Below are positions 14,469 to 23,252 of a stretch of DNA of 64,000 nt, in pieces. The position numbers were made by a program, and so were the translations under genes. The DNA is from Kocuria subflava. GTDB taxonomy: Bacteria > Actinomycetota > Actinomycetes > Actinomycetales > Micrococcaceae. The notes under the pieces are model-generated. The model made no database searches and was not told the DNA's origin. It saw only the letters and a program-made list of their open reading frames with translations. Position 1 is the stretch's first letter. The number at the start of each line of letters is the position of its first letter. The stretch is taken from NCBI RefSeq assembly GCF_012163155.1, contig NZ_JAAVUN010000016.1, positions 1 to 64,000 on the forward strand. Direction: 5' to 3'.

Positions 14469-16166
14469 GTGGAGCTGCAGGAGCGTCAGGTTCGTAGGCG
14501 GCTGGAGGAAGACTTCGAGCCTCACATCGACCTTTCCGACTATCAGCACCATCCGGAGGACGAACAGGCCAAGGCGCGCACGACCCGCGCCCTGGCGGCA
14601 TTGACCGTGGCGGCTCACGCGATGGTCTCCGTTGAGGATGCATGTGCCTCCGTGGTTGACGAAAGCAGTGACCAAGGAATCGATGCGATCGGAATTTCAG
14701 CGGCGCGTCGTGAGGTTTACGTCGTGCAGACCAAGACGTCCTCTGGTGGTCCCAGCCCGACTGAGGTCATGAAGTTCGCGCACGGCATTCGCCGCCTTCT
14801 CGACTGGGATTGGGATGCGCTCGGCCCAAAGGCGCGCCGCCGTCGCGGTGAAATTGAGGAGGCGCTGACGGACGCTCGAGTCATCGCCATCTTTAGTTAC
14901 CTAGGTACGCAAGGGCCGAATAAAGATGCATCTCGCCTGAGCACTCAGTTGACACATGAAGTGAATTCGGCCGGCGATATTCTTGAGTTTCACTACGAAG
15001 GTCTGCGCGAAAACTACGAGCGTCGGAATATCGCAAGCGGTTTGTCGTCCCCTGACTCTGAACTGACCTTTGACAGGTGGGTCACGATGAGCGACTACAG
15101 GTCGGAGATTATGGGCATTGTTCCTGGAGAACAGTTGGCAACGATAACGGACCAGTTCAGCGAACGACTGTTCGACAAGAACATCCGAGCGATCCTTCGT
15201 TCAACCGAAACAAATGAAGTCCTCGACGAGACTCTTCGCAACTCTCCGTCAGACTTCTGGTACTACAACAACGGCATCACGATTGTCGCAAACTCGATCG
15301 GCTGCTCTCGCACCAACCCGAGGTCCTCTAACGAGACCTTCTCATTGAAGGGCTTGAGTGTGGTCAATGGAGCTCAGACTTGTGGCGCCCTTTCGCGAGC
15401 ACTTCGTAGCAACTTACCCCTAGACGACGTTCACGTCACCGTCCGTGTCATCTCGACCGCAGGTCACCCTGAGGATTTCGAGAAGCAGGTCACTCGATAC
15501 ACCAATACCCAGAATCAAGTTAGCAACCGCGAGTTTGTAGCCCTGGATCCTTATCAGCAGGAGTTGAGCGACATTCTCTTGGCTGAGGCTATTCAGTACT
15601 CATTCCGCACCGGGCAAGCACTTGATGACGAGGAGTACGACTTCGCATTCGACCTCGAGGAGGCCACGCGTGCGCTCAGTTGTTGGTCCGGCGTGGACAA
15701 CGCGACGCGAGCCAAGCGCGAAATCGGTCGCATGTGGGCAGACTTGAACGCTAGTCCGTACCTCGAACTCTTTCCGCGGGATCTAAATGCGGCCACAATG
15801 TATAACGCGGTGCGCTTCTGGCGATATTTCCGAGACTCCTATAATGCGTACGGTCGAGAGCGCGAGCATCGCGTGAAGAATATTGTCAAGAACTCTGAGT
15901 TCATGGCTACCGCGCTTTTCATGCAGTGGGCCCGGGCCAATGGTGCCGAATTCACGAATATCGATTGGGACGTGGCGACGTTCATCGATGGGTGCGCGGA
16001 GCAAGTTCGCGTCTTGTCAGAGTGCGTAGTCGACCGGCATGAACGCGAGAATCCAGGTGGCTTTGCTATGTCATTCTTCAAGAACCAGCAAAAGGTCGAG
16101 CATTTTGCTCGTACAGTTCGCACTGATTTTCAGAGCCAACTCGGGGTGTCAGCGAGCAGCGCATAG
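14469..16166 (+). CDS. AIPR-family (abortive infection/phage resistance) protein
   Basis: 565-residue protein from a GTG with GAGAGGAC upstream. The N-terminal part has a restriction-nuclease-like core: Asp72 in DQGIDAIGIS and Gln87/Lys89 in EVYVVQTKTS, a PD-(D/E)XK variant with QxK. The middle matches the AIPR domain, with FWYYNNGITIVANS at about residue 262, SVVNGAQTCGAL, and RYTNTQNQVSNREFVALDP. AIPR proteins are implicated in phage abortive infection; a nuclease role is inference. It uses visibly more A/T-rich codons than its neighbours and lies immediately behind ssrA, so it was probably acquired horizontally. No partner gene sits in the same operon. Confidence 0.85.
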   Translation: MELQERQVRRRLEEDFEPHIDLSDYQHHPEDEQAKARTTRALAALTVAAHAMVSVEDACASVVDESSDQGIDAIGISAARREVYVVQTKTSSGGPSPTEVMKFAHGIRRLLDWDWDALGPKARRRRGEIEEALTDARVIAIFSYLGTQGPNKDASRLSTQLTHEVNSAGDILEFHYEGLRENYERRNIASGLSSPDSELTFDRWVTMSDYRSEIMGIVPGEQLATITDQFSERLFDKNIRAILRSTETNEVLDETLRNSPSDFWYYNNGITIVANSIGCSRTNPRSSNETFSLKGLSVVNGAQTCGALSRALRSNLPLDDVHVTVRVISTAGHPEDFEKQVTRYTNTQNQVSNREFVALDPYQQELSDILLAEAIQYSFRTGQALDDEEYDFAFDLEEATRALSCWSGVDNATRAKREIGRMWADLNASPYLELFPRDLNAATMYNAVRFWRYFRDSYNAYGREREHRVKNIVKNSEFMATALFMQWARANGAEFTNIDWDVATFIDGCAEQVRVLSECVVDRHERENPGGFAMSFFKNQQKVEHFARTVRTDFQSQLGVSASSA

Positions 16167-16392
16167 GCCCGCTGTCGAGCCGACTGGCGTGTGCGGCATG
16201 TCCAGCTGCGGACTTGCACTCGTTCGCGCTATGCGTCAGTAGGACTTCCCTCTACGAGGATGGAGCGCGGAAACCGCTGAGAGCGGCCTTTGGCGCAATT
16301 CACTCACTCCGTGAGCACCTTTGGTTTGGTGCACGAGTAGCCACGCGCGTGCCCCATTCCGCCGCGAGTGACGTACTCTCATGCCGCGAGGT

Positions 16393-16749
16393 TCAAGCGC
16401 GTATGGAAACCGACCAGTCGTGCCCAACAACGTAGAGGTCGATGCTCAACTCCCTGCGAACCCCCGCGGGCACCCCTTCCGCCGCAGCCGATGCATGCGT
16501 GGGCACGACAACGGCCAAGCGAGTGTCGGGGCCGGGACACTCGTCACGCATACGGCGGGGCAGTTGCCCGAACATCGTGTCCTCGTCCAAGCCGATCGCG
16601 ACCGTACGTCCCTTCGCTTCTGCGAAAGTTCGTTGACCGTCCTTCTGCGCAACCGCGTCAACGAAGCCGATCTCGCGCTCGGTGACCCACTCCTGTTCGT
16701 CTAGGAACGCGCAGAAGGCTTGGATGACCCGCTCCTCGTTGCCCCTCAT
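16393..16749 (-). CDS. Small PD-(D/E)XK-like nuclease-fold protein
   Basis: 118 residues. EREIGFVDAVAQKDGQRTFAEAKGRT resembles a restriction-endonuclease-like core (Glu, Asp, then E-x-K as AEAKG), followed by a strand RLAVVVPTHAS and DLYVVGHDWSV. I recognise similar stand-alone actinobacterial proteins of unknown function. It is convergent to the AIPR gene with a 226-bp gap that holds nothing else I can identify. Membership in the same acquired island suggests defence or DNA-repair function, but this is a guess. Confidence 0.6.
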   Translation of the reverse strand: MRGNEERVIQAFCAFLDEQEWVTEREIGFVDAVAQKDGQRTFAEAKGRTVAIGLDEDTMFGQLPRRMRDECPGPDTRLAVVVPTHASAAAEGVPAGVRRELSIDLYVVGHDWSVSIRA

Positions 16750-16849
16750 TGGAACAACCTAGGGACGTTGAACGTACGGATCTGCCGCGATGAGGGTAAG
16801 ACCTGACTTAGGCCATTTTGCTCGGATTCGGACCTTGATAGGGGTTTGG

Positions 16850-17530
16850 CTAGGGAGTCTGTTGATTGGGGTGTGCACTAAGCGGGTCTGGTTCTAGCCT
16901 GTGGGTGTGTCTCCCTATGTACGGACGGTCAAGACGGCGAGCGGTGCGACCGCGGTTCAGGTGGTGTGGTCCAACCGGCTCGGGTCGAAGCGGATGGACC
17001 ACATCGGCTCGGCCCACACCCCAGAGGATGTCGAGATCCTCAAGGCCGTGGCGCAGCAGCGGATGGCTGAGGGGCAGGACGAGTTGGACTTCGGCGGCGG
17101 TCAACCCAGGGGGCGGGCCTTGACGATCCGTGGCTCCCGCGCCGAGCATCTGTGGGAGGCGTTGTCTGCCGGTTATCGGGCGGTGGGTTTGGACGGCACC
17201 AGTGGCGCCGACGCAGTGTTCAAGCAGTTGGTGCTGGCCCGCATCATCGAACCGACCAGCAAGCTCGAATCGATCCGTGTCCTCGATGAGGTGGGGATCA
17301 AGCCACCCAGCTACCGCACTATCGAGCGTCGGCTACCGGTCTATGCCAAGGACCCGTGGCGACGCCAGCTCGCGGCCGGGTTCGCCGGTCATGTGGGGCT
17401 GGGGCCGGCGACGCTGGTGCTCTACGACGTGACCACCCTGTATTTCGAAACTGACGAGGGTGACGGGTTCCGCGAGTCGGGGTTCTCGAAGGAACGCCGC
17501 CTGGAGCCGCAGATCACCGTCGGCCTCCCG
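16850..17530 (+). mobile_element. Truncated IS1634/IS4-type insertion sequence
   Basis: It holds the left part of an IS element: the transposase N-terminal half and about 50 bp of upstream DNA (GGGGTGTGCACTAAGCG). The homology stops near 17526-17530, and the next bases already belong to the 3' end of the minus-strand rhomboid-like gene. The right half of the element and its terminal repeat are missing, so a deletion joined the IS to the neighbouring gene. I could not identify the exact left inverted repeat. Confidence 0.7.
16901..17530 (+). pseudogene. IS1634-family transposase, 3'-truncated
   Basis: About 210 residues of a transposase that is normally over 500. Recognisable parts are VRTVKTASGATAVQVVW at the N-terminus and the first catalytic region LVLYDVTTLYFETDEGDGF, with the first Asp, then GFSKERRLEPQITVGL. 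After ITVGL the frame continues for about 40 unrelated residues (to 17656) through the opposite-strand gene. The other catalytic residues of the DDE triad are gone, so it cannot be active. It starts at GTG. Confidence 0.85.
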
Positions 17531-17540
17531 GCACTAACGA

Positions 17541-18106
17541 TCAGTTGTCACCGATCCGTTCCTCACGCCCCACCCAGGACCACGCCACAATCACCAGCAG
17601 CACATAGCCCACACGGCGCCATCTACCGGCGATGGTGCAGGCCAACAAACCAGTGACGGCTGCCAGTCCGTAACTGAATCCCACGTTCGTCACGTGGACG
17701 ATCGACTGCGGCAGGAAGCCCTCAGTGATGCCGTGAACCAGCAGCGGGCCACAAAGAGTGTGGCCAGCAGGTGACCCACCGTGATGGTCACCAACAAGGG
17801 GAGTCGCCCCAGTCTGTGCTGGGCCACGGCAAAGGCGATCACCAGAACAGGCAAGAGCAACAACCCGGTGGCTTTCTCCACCACAAAGGCGCTGTAGAGC
17901 AGCACCGTGAACGTGTCTACCTGCAGATTGTCCAGATTGGTGCTGGCCGCGGCAATCACGGAGTCGCGCAGCGCGCCGCCGTCGTAAACCCGGATGAAAA
18001 CAAAAACTCCCAGAACCACGGCTGCGTAGCCCAAGGCAATGTCACTGGTCAGAGCGTCTCGGAGGAGGCGTTCGGCACCGGACCGAAATCGTGTTGATGC
18101 GCTCAC
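17541..18106 (-). pseudogene. Rhomboid-like membrane protein, frameshifted
   Basis: Reading from the GTG, the protein has helices GYAAVVLGVFVFIRV, LLLLPVLVIAFAVA and LPLLVTITVGHLLATLFVA, then leaves frame near 17745-17750. In another minus frame the coding continues at once with LLVHGITEGFLPQSIV, VTNVGFSYGLAAVTGLL and a last helix, ending at a TGA at 17541-17543. The order TM, GH motif, VTNVG-x-SYG is that of the actinobacterial rhomboid-like family. The total length of 566 nt is one base short of a whole number of codons, so a single-base deletion accounts for the break. Either a real lesion next to the IS scar or a sequencing error is possible. Confidence 0.75.
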
Positions 18107-18305
18107 ATGATGATTGAACCACCGTTGGAGTGAGTCGCGGCCCGGTATCAGCTGTGAGAACGCTTGCTGTGAACGTCGTGAAGTTCGCTGGGCCTTGCCG
18201 GGCCAACGTGTCAGCGTGCTGTGGGACCATGGGAGCAGAAACCTGCTAGCGCTGTGCGACCTTGCACCGTTACTGAGAATCGACGAGTCCGGGAGGGCCC
18301 ACCAG

Positions 18306-19133
18306 GTGAGCTACGAACGTCCCCAGAACACCAACGATCCCAACGCGCCGTGGTCATCGGATCAGGGCGGGCAGGGGGCCGATCCCAACGTGGGCGGACA
18401 ACAGCCGGTTCGCGATGGCGGCCCCAAGGGCAACGTGTACGACCCCACCTCTGAGCCGCCCCGATACGGTGTGCGGGTCCCGGAGGGGCAGGGCAACGGC
18501 CAGCCCGCCCAGGACGGTCAGCAGCAGCCCTGGAACTCCGGCCAAAACAACTCCGGCCAGAACAACTACGGCCCGGGCCAGCAGGGACAGAACCAGTACG
18601 GCCAGAACAACTACGGCCAGAACCAGCAGGCGGCGCAGCCGTACAACCCAAACCCCTACGGGCAGGGCTCCTACAACCAGAACGGCGGTCAGGACTTCTA
18701 CACCGCCCAGGGTGGGTCGAACCAGAACCCCTACGATCAGCCCTACGCAGCCCCGCCCGTCACTCCCGGCCGCGGTCTGGCCGTTGCCGCCGTTGTCCTG
18801 GGTGCCTTGAGCATTGTCCTGTTCTTCTTGGGCCTCACGGTGCTCCTGGCGGTCCTGGGCCTGATCTTTGCCATCGTTGCCCTGGTCAAGGCGCGCAAGG
18901 TGCCGGGCGCCCGCAGGGGCATGGGCATCACGGGTTTGGTGCTCAACATCATCGGTCTGATTCTTAGTGGCATCGCCCTGGTCTTCTGGATTCTGGTGGG
19001 CGGCGTGGCCTGGCAGATGTTCCAGGACCCGGCGGTCCAGCAGTGCGTCTCCCAGTACATGGATGACCAGAACCAGGCCGCCTACGAGCAGTGCCTGGAA
19101 GACAACTTGCAGGTCCCCGGTCAGAACAGCTGA
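18306..19133 (+). CDS. DUF4190-type membrane protein with a Gln/Asn/Gly/Tyr-rich N-terminus
   Basis: 275 residues from the GTG after GGGAGGGC. The first 150 residues are low complexity, with repeats around GQNNYGQNQYGQN (18541-18640 at DNA level). Then come two membrane helices, LAVAAVVLGALSIVLFFLG / VLLAVLGLIFAIVALVKARK, and RRGMGITGLVLNIIGLILSGI, which match the DUF4190 domain, and a short extracellular C-terminus with two Cys. Function is unknown. The Tyr/Gln/Asn/Gly tract is of the phase-separating type. The frame is open upstream, but that part is intergenic. Confidence 0.8.
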   Translation: MSYERPQNTNDPNAPWSSDQGGQGADPNVGGQQPVRDGGPKGNVYDPTSEPPRYGVRVPEGQGNGQPAQDGQQQPWNSGQNNSGQNNYGPGQQGQNQYGQNNYGQNQQAAQPYNPNPYGQGSYNQNGGQDFYTAQGGSNQNPYDQPYAAPPVTPGRGLAVAAVVLGALSIVLFFLGLTVLLAVLGLIFAIVALVKARKVPGARRGMGITGLVLNIIGLILSGIALVFWILVGGVAWQMFQDPAVQQCVSQYMDDQNQAAYEQCLEDNLQVPGQNS

Positions 19134-19170
19134 TCTTTCCGCGTTTCAGGTGATCTGACGGACCCCCTTG

Positions 19171-19219
19171 CACGACGACGGCGCCCCACCTCCCAGGAGG
19201 ATGGGGCGCCGTCGTCGTG
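19171..19219. terminator. Bidirectional terminator
   Basis: CACGACGACGGCGCCCCACC and its complement GGGGCGCCGTCGTCGTG form a stem of about 20 bp with a small loop, between the convergent DUF4190 gene and hisN. Confidence 0.85.
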
Positions 19220-19272
19220 GGAACCGGGGTGTGGTTCCAGGCCGCGTTGTTGCGGGAAGTCGGGATGAAGGC

Positions 19273-20064
19273 TCAGTCGCCGATCAGGTCCAGGACCTGT
19301 TCGTGGAGCAGGCCGTTGGTGGCGGCCGCGTTGCCGCCGAAGGGGCCGGGGGAGCCGTCCAGGGCCGTGAAGCGGCCGCCGGCTTCCTCCACAATGGGCA
19401 CCAGGGCGGCCATGTCATGCAGGCTCAGTTCCGGCTCGGCGGCAATGTCCACTGAGCCTTCGGCCAGAAGGCAGTAGGACCAGAAGTCGCCGTAGGCGCG
19501 GGTGCGCCAGACCTGGTCCGTGAGTTCCAGGAACTCGTTGCGCCGCCCCAGTTCCTTCCATCCGGACAGGGAGGAATAGGACAGGGAAGCGTCCTCCAGA
19601 CGGTCCACCTGAGAGACGGAGATTTGCTCCGCCTTGGCCAGGGACCGCCCGGTCCAGGCACCGGATCCGCTGGCAGCCCACCAACGGCGGGACAACGCAG
19701 GGGCAGAGACCAGACCCACCACGGGCTGGCCGTTGTCGATCAGCGCAATCAGCGTGGCCCACACGGGCACACCGCGGACAAAGTTCTTGGTGCCGTCGAT
19801 CGGGTCAATCACCCATTGGCGGGCACCTGCGCCCGTGGTGCCGAACTCCTCACCCAGCACACTGTCCCTGTTGCGCGCCCGCCCCAACTGGGCGCGGATG
19901 ATCTGCTCGGCCTCCCGGTCAGCATCCGTGACCGGAGTCAGGTCCGGCTTGGTCTCCACCTGCAGGTCCTGGGCCTTGAAACGGCGCATGGTCAGGGCGT
20001 CAACGGCATCCGCCAGCACGTGGGCCAGGCGCATGTCATCGGTGTAGGTGCTGGGAGATCGCAT
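19273..20064 (-). CDS. hisN: Histidinol-phosphatase, inositol-monophosphatase fold
   Basis: 263-residue Mg-dependent phosphatase for L-histidinol phosphate. Motifs: DLTPVTDADREAEQII, GEEFG, the metal site WVIDPIDGTKNFVRGVPVWA, and AAEPELSLHDMAALVPIVEEAGG near the C-terminus. GTKNFVRG and the final motif are typical of the actinobacterial HisN rather than general IMPases. The ATG follows CTGAAGGCC. It lies 23 nt after rsgA, so aroA-rsgA-hisN is probably one unit. Confidence 0.9.
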   Translation of the reverse strand: MRSPSTYTDDMRLAHVLADAVDALTMRRFKAQDLQVETKPDLTPVTDADREAEQIIRAQLGRARNRDSVLGEEFGTTGAGARQWVIDPIDGTKNFVRGVPVWATLIALIDNGQPVVGLVSAPALSRRWWAASGSGAWTGRSLAKAEQISVSQVDRLEDASLSYSSLSGWKELGRRNEFLELTDQVWRTRAYGDFWSYCLLAEGSVDIAAEPELSLHDMAALVPIVEEAGGRFTALDGSPGPFGGNAAATNGLLHEQVLDLIGD

Positions 20065-20087
20065 GGCCTTCAGACTAGTCGATTCGC

Positions 20088-21227
20088 TCAGGAGCCCAGG
20101 AGTTTTTCGGACAGCTCATCGTCACGGCCGGAGCCCAACAGGCGCCGCAGCGACTCCAACCGGGCGGCCCCAGCAGCTCCGGCCTTGCCCTGTTCAACCC
20201 ATGCATCCAGCGCACAGCCGGGGGCATCTGCCCCATGCGTGCAACCCTTGGGGCACTGCGCAATCGCCTCGCCGAGATCATCAAAGGACTCCACAATCCG
20301 GTCCGGGTCCACATGGGCCAGACCGAAAGACCGCACGCCGGGGGTGTCGATGATCCACGTTCCCGGCCCGGTGTCCGGCACCCGCAGCGCCAGGGCAGAG
20401 GAGGAGGTGTGCCGTCCCCGGCCCGTCACCGCGTTCACCCCACCGGTGGCGCGGTCAGCTCCGGTCAAAGCGTTGACCAGGGTGGATTTCCCGACGCCGG
20501 AATGGCCCAGCATGGTGGAGACCTTGCCGTCCAGGTGTTCGCGCAGTGTCTCCACCATGCCCGGTTCCAAGGGCAGGGAATCATCTGTTTGCGCTGATTC
20601 AGGAGTCGGTGAATCCTGTGCCGTATGAACTCCACCTGCCGCTTGGACTTGCCCTGCCGAGGTCAGAACCGTCAGATCCAACTCCCGGTAGTGCTCGATC
20701 AACCACGTGGGATCAGACAGGTCAGTTTTGGTGATGCACAACAGGGGTTCAATGCCGGCGTCGTAGGCGGCAGCCAAGGAGCGGTCGATGAACCCGGTGC
20801 GTGGCGTGGGGTCTGCAGCAGCCACCACAATCACCAGTTGGTCGGCATTGGCCACCACCACCCGTTCCACGGGATCGGTGTCATCGGCGCTGCGGCGCAG
20901 CAACGTGGAACGTTCCTGCAGCATCACCAAACGAGCCAAGGTGTCCGGGGCACCAGAGGTGTCACCCACCAACCCCACCATGTCACCGGCAACAATCGGT
21001 GTACGGCGCAAGGACTTGGCCCGCACCGCTGTGACCAGACGTTCGTCCTGGGTGTCCTCAGCCACCACGGCGGTGTAGCGTCCGCGGTCCACGGTGACCA
21101 CGCGGCCAGTGACGGCGTCGTCGTAATCCGGGCGTTGCCGGGTGCGCGGGCGGGAGCCCTTCTTGTTGGCGCGGACTCGGACGTCGGATTCATCCCAGTC
21201 GTAGTCCACGGAGGTGCGTCGACTCAT
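20088..21227 (-). CDS. rsgA: Ribosome small-subunit-dependent GTPase A
   Basis: 379-residue circularly permuted GTPase in 30S maturation. Order of motifs: OB fold (about 40-110), G4 TKTDL, G1 LGHSGVGKSTLVNAL, G3 DTPGVRSFGL, then a zinc finger with CPKGCTHGADAPGC. The ATG overlaps the aroA stop as ATGA. An extra acidic/Ser stretch around TAQDSPTPESAQTDDS is an insertion within the G domain. Confidence 0.95.
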   Translation of the reverse strand: MSRRTSVDYDWDESDVRVRANKKGSRPRTRQRPDYDDAVTGRVVTVDRGRYTAVVAEDTQDERLVTAVRAKSLRRTPIVAGDMVGLVGDTSGAPDTLARLVMLQERSTLLRRSADDTDPVERVVVANADQLVIVVAAADPTPRTGFIDRSLAAAYDAGIEPLLCITKTDLSDPTWLIEHYRELDLTVLTSAGQVQAAGGVHTAQDSPTPESAQTDDSLPLEPGMVETLREHLDGKVSTMLGHSGVGKSTLVNALTGADRATGGVNAVTGRGRHTSSSALALRVPDTGPGTWIIDTPGVRSFGLAHVDPDRIVESFDDLGEAIAQCPKGCTHGADAPGCALDAWVEQGKAGAAGAARLESLRRLLGSGRDDELSEKLLGS

Positions 21228-22639
21228 GCAGTCTCACCGGTGGTGCGGGTGGATGAGCCGCTGACCAGGTCTTGCCACATGGTGGGGAACTGCGGCAGGG
21301 TCTTGGCGGTGGTTTCCACGTTCTCCACCTGGATGCCGTCCACCACCAGTCCGATCACGGCACCGGCAGTGGCCATGCGGTGATCGTCGTAGGAGAAGAA
21401 CGTGGCGGCGTGCAGGGAGGCAGGCTCAATGACCAGCCCGTCCTCGGTTTCCGTGGCCCGGCCACCCAACCGGTTGATCTCCGTGGTCAGGGCGGCCAGC
21501 CGGTCAGTTTCATGTCCGCGCAGATGGGCAATTCCCCGCAAGCGGGACGGCGTGGTGGCCACAGTACAGATGGCAGCCACCGTGGGCGCCAGCTCACCGG
21601 CCAAGGACAAATCTAGGTCAACGCCGCGTACGTGGCGCGGTCCCGTCACGGTGAACACTCCGTCCACCAGCTCAACCTGGGCCCCGAACTGCGGCAGGAT
21701 CTCCCGCCAGTGGGCACCACCCTGGGTGGTTTCCAGGGGCCAGTGGGGGACTGAGACCTGACCGCCCGTGACCACGGCCGCTGCCAAGAACGGGCCCGCA
21801 TTGGACAGGTCCTGTTCCACACGAATGTCAAAAGCCGCAACGGGACCAGGGGAAACCACCCACCGGGCCGGCTGGGAGTCATCCACCACCACGCCCACGT
21901 GACGCAGCGTCTCCACGGTCATGTCCACGTGCGGCATGGACGGCACACCACCACCGTCAGGGGAGTGGTGGACCAGTGTCAGCCCGTTGCGGAACTGGGA
22001 TCCCACCAACAGCATGGCGGAGACGAACTGGGAGGAGGCGGAGGCGTCAATGCGCAACTCGCCGCCCACCAGGGATTCACCGGCAGACGGGCCGTGAACA
22101 GTGAACGGAAGCGCTGCATCGCGGTTGTCACCGTTCAGTTCAACAGTGACCCCGAGAGCCTGCAGGGCCTCCACCACCGGGCCCATGGGGCGTTTGCGGG
22201 CGTGGGGGTCGCCGTCGAACTGCGTGCTGCCGGCAAGGAGTGCCGCCAGCGGCGGAACAAAGCGCATGACGGTTCCGGCCAGCCCACAATCCACGCTCCG
22301 ATCTCCGGAGCCGGATCCGGCATCGAATGGCCGGGGTATGGGAGTGATCACCAGATCAGGGCCGAAGGGAGAATCGCCGTCCACCTCCTGAACGTGGGCA
22401 CCAAGTTCCTGCAGAGCCTGGATCATGAGCCGACTGTCACGTGAATGCAGCGGCGCACGCAAGCGGCATGGGCCATCGGCCAAGGCCGCCAGGACCAGCC
22501 ACCGGTTGGTCAGCGACTTGGAACCGGGCACGGTCAGGGAAGATACAACGGGGCTGGCACCGACGAACGGAGCCGACCACAGGGAATTCCCCGTGGTCGG
22601 CTCCGTTGCCTGAGTGCCCCCGGAATCCGGGTGGGTCAC
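21224..22639 (-). CDS. aroA: 3-Phosphoshikimate 1-carboxyvinyltransferase (EPSP synthase)
   Basis: Sixth step of the shikimate pathway. It has LTVPGSKSLTNRWLVLAALADGP for substrate binding, CGLAGTVMRF, and the C-terminal DDHRMATAGAVIGLV. The frame is open to 22828. The best start is the GTG at 22639, with GGAG 7 nt upstream, giving 471 residues; related proteins begin close to the LW-x-AP motif that follows. A 42-nt palindrome lies inside the first codons. It overlaps rsgA by 4 nt. Confidence 0.9.
   Translation of the reverse strand: MTHPDSGGTQATEPTTGNSLWSAPFVGASPVVSSLTVPGSKSLTNRWLVLAALADGPCRLRAPLHSRDSRLMIQALQELGAHVQEVDGDSPFGPDLVITPIPRPFDAGSGSGDRSVDCGLAGTVMRFVPPLAALLAGSTQFDGDPHARKRPMGPVVEALQALGVTVELNGDNRDAALPFTVHGPSAGESLVGGELRIDASASSQFVSAMLLVGSQFRNGLTLVHHSPDGGGVPSMPHVDMTVETLRHVGVVVDDSQPARWVVSPGPVAAFDIRVEQDLSNAGPFLAAAVVTGGQVSVPHWPLETTQGGAHWREILPQFGAQVELVDGVFTVTGPRHVRGVDLDLSLAGELAPTVAAICTVATTPSRLRGIAHLRGHETDRLAALTTEINRLGGRATETEDGLVIEPASLHAATFFSYDDHRMATAGAVIGLVVDGIQVENVETTAKTLPQFPTMWQDLVSGSSTRTTGETA
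22566..22607. repeat. 42-nt palindrome at the aroA 5' end
   Basis: AACGGAGCCGACCAC, then GGGAATTCCC at the centre, then GTGGTCGGCTCCGTT: the whole is self-complementary except for one A/C pair (22581/22592). It sits 33 nt after the proposed aroA start and 87 nt after the DoxX-family stop on the same strand. It could terminate the upstream transcript or control aroA translation. It has no U tract. Confidence 0.75.
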
Positions 22640-22694
22640 GAACACTCCAAAGGATCTGAGGAGACAACCTGGCGGCGGCTGCACCCCGTGCAAA

Positions 22695-23252
22695 TCAGGA
22701 AGAAACGGACTTCTTGGTCTTCTTGGCCTTCTTGGCAGCAGCCTTCTGTGTCTTGTCCCAGCGCTTGGAGGCGTCCTTGCTGAGATCCTGTGCCTGCCTC
22801 TGGACGTCGCTGACAAAGTGCTCGGCACGCCACATCAGGGACGGGCTGCCATCGGTGTCCACGGCGGCCAGCATGGTGGCACCCACCAGGGAGACGTTCT
22901 TCAAACCGGAGTTACGGCGGGCTGCGCGCTCCTCCTTGGTGCCGTTGTCAGCTGCCCGGAAGTCCAGGTAGGCGTTGACGGCGGTGGTGGAGATCAGCAC
23001 GGTGGAGGCCAGACGCGGTGCCTTGCCCAGTGCAAACAGGGCAGCAGCGCCAACCTGCGCAGCAGCGAGACCCTGTGCCACCACGGCGGAGTTCTGCAGA
23101 GCCGGTGCAGCCTGCGGAACCGCACGGCGCACGGTCTTCAGTGCGGGGTCCAGGTGCTCAGCGGCAGTGGATGAATTACGGAAGCTGTCGATGCCGTTGA
23201 CGATGTAGCCGGTGGCCAGCAGCGGACGGGCAATGCGGCGAACGATGCTCAT
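22695..23252 (-). CDS. DoxX-family membrane protein
   Basis: 185 residues from the ATG after a full AGGAGG. Four hydrophobic segments begin with MSIVRRIARPLLATGYIVNG. The DoxX pattern is seen in LGKAPRLASTVLISTTAVNAY and LKNVSLVGATMLAAVDT. It ends with a Lys/Ala-rich cytoplasmic tail (KKAKKTKKS). DoxX proteins are linked to redox and thiol stress, and the divergent neighbour is the sigR thiol-stress operon. Direct function is unknown. Confidence 0.82.
   Translation of the reverse strand: MSIVRRIARPLLATGYIVNGIDSFRNSSTAAEHLDPALKTVRRAVPQAAPALQNSAVVAQGLAAAQVGAAALFALGKAPRLASTVLISTTAVNAYLDFRAADNGTKEERAARRNSGLKNVSLVGATMLAAVDTDGSPSLMWRAEHFVSDVQRQAQDLSKDASKRWDKTQKAAAKKAKKTKKSVSS

Noticed and set aside
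14100-17540. Attachment-site duplication of the ssrA 3' end flanking the island
   Set aside because: I looked for a second copy of the tmRNA 3' sequence up to the rhomboid-like gene and saw none; no integrase gene is present either.
22640-22828. Longer aroA N-terminus
   Set aside because: It would be Arg/Pro-rich, unlike any AroA, and overlaps the stop region of the DoxX-family gene.
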